From: JAAYJK01 sp964531295
GTDB lineage: Bacteria; Bacillota; Syntrophomonadia; Syntrophomonadales; Syntrophomonadaceae
Length of the DNA stretch: 10,967 bases
Direction: 5' to 3'
Assembly: GCA_964531295.1 (NCBI GenBank)
Contig: CAZHHJ010000077.1
Coordinates: 1-10,967 of the forward strand
The position numbers and the translations under genes are program-made. Under the pieces are notes generated by a model, which saw only the letters and a program-made list of their open reading frames with translations, was not told the DNA's origin and did no database searches. Below are positions 6,658-10,967 of the stretch, piece by piece (position 1 is the stretch's first letter; every line of letters begins with the position of its first letter).

Positions 6658-6686
6658 GCCGGTTAAAACCCGGCCAATACCTCCTT
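6658..6686 (-). promoter_or_regulatory. Distant Shine-Dalgarno and hairpin in the mscS leader
   Basis: Minus-strand AAGGAGGT (6686-6679) is a consensus Shine-Dalgarno, yet the next in-frame ATG is at 6649, 29 bases away. The gap contains GCCGG (6674-6670) and CCGGC (6662-6658) around a 7-base loop. If folded, the hairpin would bring the site to about 11-12 bases from the ATG, a usable spacing. No other start codon lies at normal distance from the site. Confidence 0.45.
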
Positions 6687-6749
6687 CTTGTGCCGCATAT
6701 TATAAATATTAGCACAATCTGCAGGCTAGGTCTTGCTATGGATGTAGAA

Positions 6750-6971
6750 TTATAAGCCCGCGCAGGGGAGAATTAATTCATCCATAAGCAGGTGGGCCTG
6801 GACTACCTGACGAACCAACCTGCGCTCCTGGCTACAGGCAGTAAAAGTTAGGGCCGGATAGCCACAAGGTTCAATGACACTCCAGTCATTATTCTTTACA
6901 ATGTACAGCCCTTCTACTCGGTATTCAGAGCTTAAATCATTACAGATCAGTGTGAAACAACAATTCGACAA
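6750..6971 (-). CDS. Small hypothetical protein, weakly supported
   Basis: An open frame of 73 codons beginning with TTG 6971. The product has several cysteines (NCCFTLICND, IEPCGYPALTFTACSQ, LPCAGL) and an amphipathic stretch, ERRLVRQVVQAHLLMDELI. No family is recognised, and there is no signal peptide or membrane helix. Codon use looks plausible and no other gene overlaps it, but there is no good Shine-Dalgarno and no ATG in the frame upstream, since a stop occurs at 6993-6995. It ends 34 bases before the first alternative start of the channel gene, so the two could be co-transcribed. It may be a decayed or chance ORF. Confidence 0.35.
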   Translation of the reverse strand: MSNCCFTLICNDLSSEYRVEGLYIVKNNDWSVIEPCGYPALTFTACSQERRLVRQVVQAHLLMDELILPCAGL

Positions 6972-6983
6972 TGTCCGTTCTGT

Positions 6984-7012
6984 TTGAAATAATTATTTAT
7001 TGTGAATAATCT
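6984..7012 (+). promoter_or_regulatory. Candidate sigma-A promoter for the small membrane ORF
   Basis: Plus-strand TTGAAA (6984-6989), 17-base spacer, TAATCT (7007-7012). The predicted start of transcription, near 7019, almost coincides with ATG 7020, so the transcript would be leaderless or would use a later start. The surrounding DNA is AT-rich, which raises the risk of a chance match. Confidence 0.4.
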
Positions 7013-7019
7013 GACTATT

Positions 7020-7286
7020 ATGAATAAATTTTTTACCATAGCTTTGCTAATGACAGAATTCTTAATAAGCCTATGCTCAGTATTTGCCTTGTTTTATACT
7101 GAAAATCCGGCTTACCTGCTGACTTTATTAGTCTCTGCTGCTGCAGTGCTCTATGCTGCCGGCAGTTTAATGAAATATTCTCCTGCCCTGCCCCATGACT
7201 ATTCAACTCATTATCATATTATCTATATGGCCGAAAATATACCTCGCCCCCGGGAAACCGGCGTCCCATATAATAGGCGCTGGTAA
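7020..7286 (+). CDS. Small two-helix membrane protein, hypothetical
   Basis: The only plausible plus-strand gene. From ATG 7020 it encodes 88 aa with two hydrophobic segments, FFTIALLMTEFLISLCSVFA and YLLTLLVSAAAVLYAAGSLM, separated by a short FYTENPA turn, then a polar tail rich in H, Y and R. No family is recognised. An earlier GTG at 7002 overlaps the candidate -10 element, and ATG 7050 is another option; none has a clear Shine-Dalgarno. It is divergent from the 6750-6971 ORF and convergent with the large fusion gene. AT-rich DNA can yield hydrophobic frames by chance, so confidence is moderate to low. Confidence 0.42.
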   Translation: MNKFFTIALLMTEFLISLCSVFALFYTENPAYLLTLLVSAAAVLYAAGSLMKYSPALPHDYSTHYHIIYMAENIPRPRETGVPYNRRW

Positions 7287-7517
7287 TATTTTGATTCCAG
7301 AATGCTGCGCATCTTCACGGGGAGAATGACTTGCCGCGAATCAGAAATGGCAAGGGGAAATGGGGTAATGCATAATGATACCGGCACAATAGCAGATTTA
7401 AATACAGCCGCAGCAACACCGAGCAGCCAGGAAGCCAAAAAAGTTTACTGCTGCATTCGATAACACTGTAAAGGGCACACCCGGTTTCTGATAACGGGGA
7501 CCGGTTAAAAAGAGTCT
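7287..7517. other. Non-coding gap between convergent ORFs
   Basis: These 231 bases separate the plus-strand membrane ORF from the stop codon of the large fusion gene. An imperfect hairpin, CCCGGTTT / AACGGG (about 7480-7498), lies close to the stop, but no U run follows it in the minus direction. No convincing intrinsic terminator or gene is seen. A minus-strand frame (TTG start at 7438) was considered and set aside. Confidence 0.5.
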
Positions 7518-10500
7518 TTATATCGGTGTTTCCATAAAAGGACCAAAGCCATCAACATCCATACTAAAGCTTGCTATCGGGCTGCCGACTGAAGCCTGGT
7601 ACCCTATTACTTCTTTAAATTGCTCTTCGCTTATGATATGGGGTTGCCAGAAGCTTTTTAAGTTGTTGGAGAACAGCGGATAAAGGCGGATATACTCATT
7701 TCCTATTTTTTCTATCCTGAGCTGTACCAAGAAGCTATACGGAGGCGCTTTTCTTATTTCATATTCCCCGTTACTATTAAAAACACCATTCCCTATACCA
7801 TAGAACACCCACTTGCCATTTATTTGCTGTATCTCTTGCATCATATGAGCGCCATGACCAATAATCAAATCTGCGCCGCTGTTAATTAATTGCCTAGCAT
7901 AAGTCCTTTGCTGGGGTTTAACCTCTTGAAAATCCACTCCCCAATGTATTACGGCAATAATAATGGCCTCAGGTGACCTGCTCTTTTCTTGCCTGATTTT
8001 ATCCATTAATTCTCCGTTCAGACAGGCCACTCCGGGTTTATCGCCCATGGCATACATATCATACAGGTGATGGGCAGTTTTCCGGTACCAGTATCCATTG
8101 AAAATAACAATCTTCCGATCAGCACTGCTGATCTGCAGTGCTTCACTGGCATCCCCGGCATTATATCCAGCTCCTATAGATTTTATCCCCGCTGACCTAA
8201 ATGCCTGCAGGGTATCTTTAAGTCCTTCCACCCCATAATCCATGGCATGGTTATTACCAAGGGTCACTGCATCAATGTGAACTTTTTTTAATGAGTCAAT
8301 ACTTTCCTTAACCTTTCCCTTTAGTATGAACGGCTTTAATCCTAATAGCCGAGAATTCCTAGCATCCGTAAGTACTGCTTCAAAGTTAAGTAGGTTATAA
8401 TCACCTTTCGCCAATATGGGTTCTAAGGCTTGAAAAGAATAATCATAGCCATATTTTGTCAGCGCATCCTCCATACCCCGTTTTTGCCTTTTAAGTGTGT
8501 AATCCTCCCCGAAATAGGTATCCCCCAATATATTAATGAAGAGCTGATCATTATCGTTAAAATCCAGATATTCTTGCCTGGATAGTATTTCGGCCTCGGA
8601 GTCGGGAAAAGTCAAGTGGTCTATGACCCGGCTGAGCAGATAATCAAGATGAAAGCTGTCCCGGGCTCCGCAAACTGTAAGCAGAATCCTCTGCCCTTTT
8701 ATATTGGCCAAGGCCACACCCTGTCCATTATTTTTGCCGAAGAAATATGCTGCAAAAACTTTCCCCTGACCTATAAGCGCAGTAGAGGAATTAAACATTT
8801 TGCCTTTATACTCCACGGTGCTGATATTTAACATTTTCAGATACATAGGAGGCAATGAGCACAAATATTTCGCTGCTTTATTGAGATCGCTTATATCAAA
8901 TGATTGGGGCTTCGACCTAAGTACCCGGCCGGTGATGTTTTCCAGGGAATTCTTACTTAATTGCATTTTTCCTCCCCAGGCCTTCATCAAGATCAGAGCG
9001 TCTCTGGTACTACCGCTCATCTTTTCTGCCAAAGCTATCGCGGCATCTGGAGCATTGTGGCAAATCAAGGAACTGAGCAGGGTGAATACTGAGACTTCTT
9101 CCCCGGCCTGTAGATCCATAGCATTGGCCGATTTTCCATCTTTAGCTGATGCGGAGCTAATACGCACCGACTCACCCAGGTTGATTTTTTTCCCGACTAT
9201 TCTTTCCAGCAATAAGCTCAGCAAGACCAGGCCACCTACACCCTGCTCCACCCGTGCATAGGGATTTCCTTCACTGCATAAAAGTGTCCCGCTCTCTGCA
9301 TCCATAGCCTGTACACAGTATGTGGAATGGGGGATATATGTAAAATTTTTTTTATAAGTTGCAGCCTGGTTGCCCCTGTCTGCAATAGCACTTAAGATAG
9401 ATCCCCGAATTTTCCCAAAATCATTGGCCCTGCGCGATCCCTTCAATAGTATATAGTCATCAGCTTCCAGCCTATTGACCACTGCTTGAGCACAGGCAGT
9501 AATATCCGAGTAGAAGCCCCCCAACATTTCGTCAGGCAATTCATCTACCAGATATTGCATCTCATTTCCATAAGCAAATACCAGATCAGCCCCAGAATTA
9601 ATTACTGCCTTGCTCATTTCCCTGTGGATAGCTTCTGCGTTCTCACCCAGATTTACTATACGCCCCAATACACAAATTTTCTTGCCCGAATGAACACAAG
9701 CAGTATCCCTAAATACCTCTAAAGCAGACTTCATCGAAACTGCTTCAGCATTGTGACTGTCATCCAGTATGTAGACTTTGCCCCCGGCCGGTAAATCGAA
9801 GCTTAAATTTTCTAAAACCGCAGTGTTAAACCCCATTGATTCAAAGCCCTGCATTACCTCGGCCGGATCAATCCCCAGGGCATGTACCGCTGCAAGAGCA
9901 GCCATTGAATTAGAAATCATCCCTTTCCCGGGTATGGGTAGATAATAAGTAATATCCTCTTTCCTAATCTTGGCCTTCACCAGGGAACCTTTATCTTGAG
10001 CTCGCCATTCCAAAATTCCAAAATCAGCATCCTCATGAAAACCATAGCTCATAGGGAATGCACCATATCTTACAACTTCTGCTTTTACAAAATCATATTC
10101 TGGCATATCCCTATTTAATATCGCTATACCACCCGGCTCGATACCCTGGGCAATACGAGCTTTCATCCGTGCGGTTTCTTTTACTGTGTTGACCGTACTG
10201 CTAGTCTGTCCCAGAGCAATTTCAGTAATTATAGCTATATGTGGCCTGGCAAATTGGCAGATACCACCAGATCTCATCCATAAGGCAGATAAGGCGACCT
10301 CCAGCACCGTATATTTAGGCTGGGTAATACAGCGGGCCAGGGTCAAATGAACGCCGGTCCTGGTGTTATGATTTCCATGGGTAGAGACGATCGAGCCTTT
10401 AGCTTCCAGCAAGTGGTGCAGCATATCTTTGGTGCTGGTCTTACCAGCCGTTCCGGTAATAGCTATCACTTTTCCAGATAAGTTGTTTCTTGAGCTCATC

Positions 10501-10862
10501 CCTAAGGTACGAATAGCCTCATATGAATTATCTACCAGTAATTGAGGAATAGACGGATCCAGTCCTTCAATGTAATGTTCAACAATAGCTCCGACAATCT
10601 TTTTTTGAAATTTTGGCAGAGTAATATGGGTATCGGTCCAGGCCGCATATACACCGGTATTTCCCGAGCCTTGCAGCCATCTATCTCTATCAATGGCAAT
10701 AAACAAGGTGCCCGGGCCGACACAAGCGTATTCGCCAATAGCCAGATTCCAGCAGCACCAATCCGCTCTTGGCTCAACTACCCATTTCCCATCGAGTAAA
10801 TGCTGCAGGGATTGGCTGGTCCAGGCCTCTTTTAGATTTGCATCGTTGCTAATACTCTCCAT
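7518..10862 (-). CDS. MurF-like ligase / degenerate S11 domain / CapA-like fusion protein
   Basis: An 1114-aa three-part protein. Residues about 1-495 form a complete MurF-like ligase: P-loop GTAGKTSTK (137-145), THGNHNTRTGV (161-171), a retained Lys in ETARMKARI, ILDDSHNAEAVSM (365-377), KICVLG and LLKGSRRANDF (472-482). Mur ligases use ATP to join an amino acid or dipeptide to a carboxylate. Residues about 515-755 resemble D,D-carboxypeptidases (peptidase S11), starting MDAESGTLL, but the SxxK, SGN and KTG motifs are lost. Residues about 772-1075 are CapA/PgsA-like (PGA_cap): ILGDTYFGED, NLLNFEAVLTD, TLGNNHAMDYG, HWGVDF and IIGHGAH. No signal peptide or clear membrane helix is visible, although S11 and CapA domains usually act outside the cell. 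ATG 10862 has AAAGGGGGT 15 bases upstream, a long spacing. The product is unknown; a peptidoglycan-related or poly-amino-acid role is an inference. Confidence 0.88.
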   Translation of the reverse strand: MESISNDANLKEAWTSQSLQHLLDGKWVVEPRADWCCWNLAIGEYACVGPGTLFIAIDRDRWLQGSGNTGVYAAWTDTHITLPKFQKKIVGAIVEHYIEGLDPSIPQLLVDNSYEAIRTLGMSSRNNLSGKVIAITGTAGKTSTKDMLHHLLEAKGSIVSTHGNHNTRTGVHLTLARCITQPKYTVLEVALSALWMRSGGICQFARPHIAIITEIALGQTSSTVNTVKETARMKARIAQGIEPGGIAILNRDMPEYDFVKAEVVRYGAFPMSYGFHEDADFGILEWRAQDKGSLVKAKIRKEDITYYLPIPGKGMISNSMAALAAVHALGIDPAEVMQGFESMGFNTAVLENLSFDLPAGGKVYILDDSHNAEAVSMKSALEVFRDTACVHSGKKICVLGRIVNLGENAEAIHREMSKAVINSGADLVFAYGNEMQYLVDELPDEMLGGFYSDITACAQAVVNRLEADDYILLKGSRRANDFGKIRGSILSAIADRGNQAATYKKNFTYIPHSTYCVQAMDAESGTLLCSEGNPYARVEQGVGGLVLLSLLLERIVGKKINLGESVRISSASAKDGKSANAMDLQAGEEVSVFTLLSSLICHNAPDAAIALAEKMSGSTRDALILMKAWGGKMQLSKNSLENITGRVLRSKPQSFDISDLNKAAKYLCSLPPMYLKMLNISTVEYKGKMFNSSTALIGQGKVFAAYFFGKNNGQGVALANIKGQRILLTVCGARDSFHLDYLLSRVIDHLTFPDSEAEILSRQEYLDFNDNDQLFINILGDTYFGEDYTLKRQKRGMEDALTKYGYDYSFQALEPILAKGDYNLLNFEAVLTDARNSRLLGLKPFILKGKVKESIDSLKKVHIDAVTLGNNHAMDYGVEGLKDTLQAFRSAGIKSIGAGYNAGDASEALQISSADRKIVIFNGYWYRKTAHHLYDMYAMGDKPGVACLNGELMDKIRQEKSRSPEAIIIAVIHWGVDFQEVKPQQRTYARQLINSGADLIIGHGAHMMQEIQQINGKWVFYGIGNGVFNSNGEYEIRKAPPYSFLVQLRIEKIGNEYIRLYPLFSNNLKSFWQPHIISEEQFKEVIGYQASVGSPIASFSMDVDGFGPFMETPI

Positions 10863-10916
10863 AATTTTATTTCTTTACCCCCTTTATAAATTGGCCTGCG
10901 CTGTGGGTCCGGTCTA

Positions 10917-10967
10917 TCAATATGAATCGGGCAGATCCATGTCCAGAACATCTGGCTTATCAAGTAT
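10917..10967 (-). CDS. Possible C-terminus of an upstream gene (partial)
   Basis: The minus-strand frame entering at the window edge reads ILDKPDVLDMDLPDSY and ends in TGA at 10919-10917. An acidic, proline-containing tail of this kind is compatible with a real protein end, but 16 residues cannot identify a family. The stop is 54 bases before the start of the large fusion gene, so the two could form an operon. A second frame is also open through this stretch and reads into the fusion gene, so the assignment is tentative. Confidence 0.35.
   Translation of the reverse strand: MLDKPDVLDMDLPDSY

Noticed and set aside
6650..6715. N-terminal extension of the MscS protein from GTG 6715
   Set aside because: There is no ribosome-binding site before the GTG, and the added residues run through the Shine-Dalgarno and hairpin region, giving an unlikely GTRRRYWPGF segment.
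7223..7438. Minus-strand 71-codon frame with a hydrophobic N-terminus
   Set aside because: It starts with TTG without a Shine-Dalgarno, has an uneven composition with a basic, glycine-rich tail, and overlaps the 3' end of the plus-strand membrane ORF. No family is recognised.
7478..7517. Intrinsic terminator of the large fusion gene
   Set aside because: The hairpin is imperfect and no U run follows it in the minus direction.
8800..9261. Plus-strand frame of 153 codons
   Set aside because: It lies opposite the S11-like part of the fusion gene, and its product has no recognisable family or domain.

Overview
The window looks like a chromosomal segment of a moderate-GC Gram-positive bacterium, most likely an anaerobic clostridial lineage of the Bacillota (Syntrophomonas-like by general character; this is an inference). 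Supporting signs are purine-rich Shine-Dalgarno sites (GGAGGTG, AAGGAGGT, AAGGGGGG), a Bacillus-type LexA box (GAAC-N4-GTTC), an intrinsic terminator with a U run, and a sigma-H-like motif. Nearly all credible genes lie on the minus strand, so the biological order runs from high to low coordinates.

Right part (about 7518-10967): the tail of a possible upstream gene is followed by one very large cytosolic-looking protein (1114 aa). It fuses a complete MurF-like amino-acid ligase, a penicillin-binding-protein-like (peptidase S11) domain that has lost its catalytic motifs, and a CapA/PgsA-type metallophosphatase-like domain. This is the most unusual protein in the window. It suggests a peptide- or polymer-forming activity related to peptidoglycan or poly-gamma-glutamate chemistry, but the product cannot be named from sequence.

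Middle part (about 5067-7517): a mostly non-coding stretch holds two weakly supported small ORFs in divergent orientation, the plus-strand one a two-helix membrane protein. Next come an MscS-family mechanosensitive channel with an odd ribosome-binding-site layout and a 77-aa coiled-coil protein that ends in a clear intrinsic terminator.

Left part (about 187-4964): an SOS-controlled mutagenesis cassette. A sigma-A promoter whose spacer contains a LexA box drives an N-terminally shortened ImuB-like Y-family polymerase relative, then a small DUF6504-like protein, then a DnaE2/ImuC-type error-prone DNA polymerase III alpha subunit. By analogy with ImuA-ImuB-DnaE2 mutasomes, the ImuB-like protein would tether DnaE2 to the beta clamp for translesion synthesis; both carry candidate clamp-binding motifs. 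DUF6504 genes are known neighbours of imuB/dnaE2 in Actinobacteria, so its presence here supports a functional link.

Repeats have invaded the cassette. A GC-rich element with a perfect 30-bp inverted repeat abuts the SOS promoter. Two same-orientation copies of a second, roughly 100-bp palindromic element flank the DUF6504 gene, one ending just before the dnaE2 ribosome-binding site. The first 186 bases hold no gene but include inverted repeats and a sigma-H-like promoter directed out of the window.
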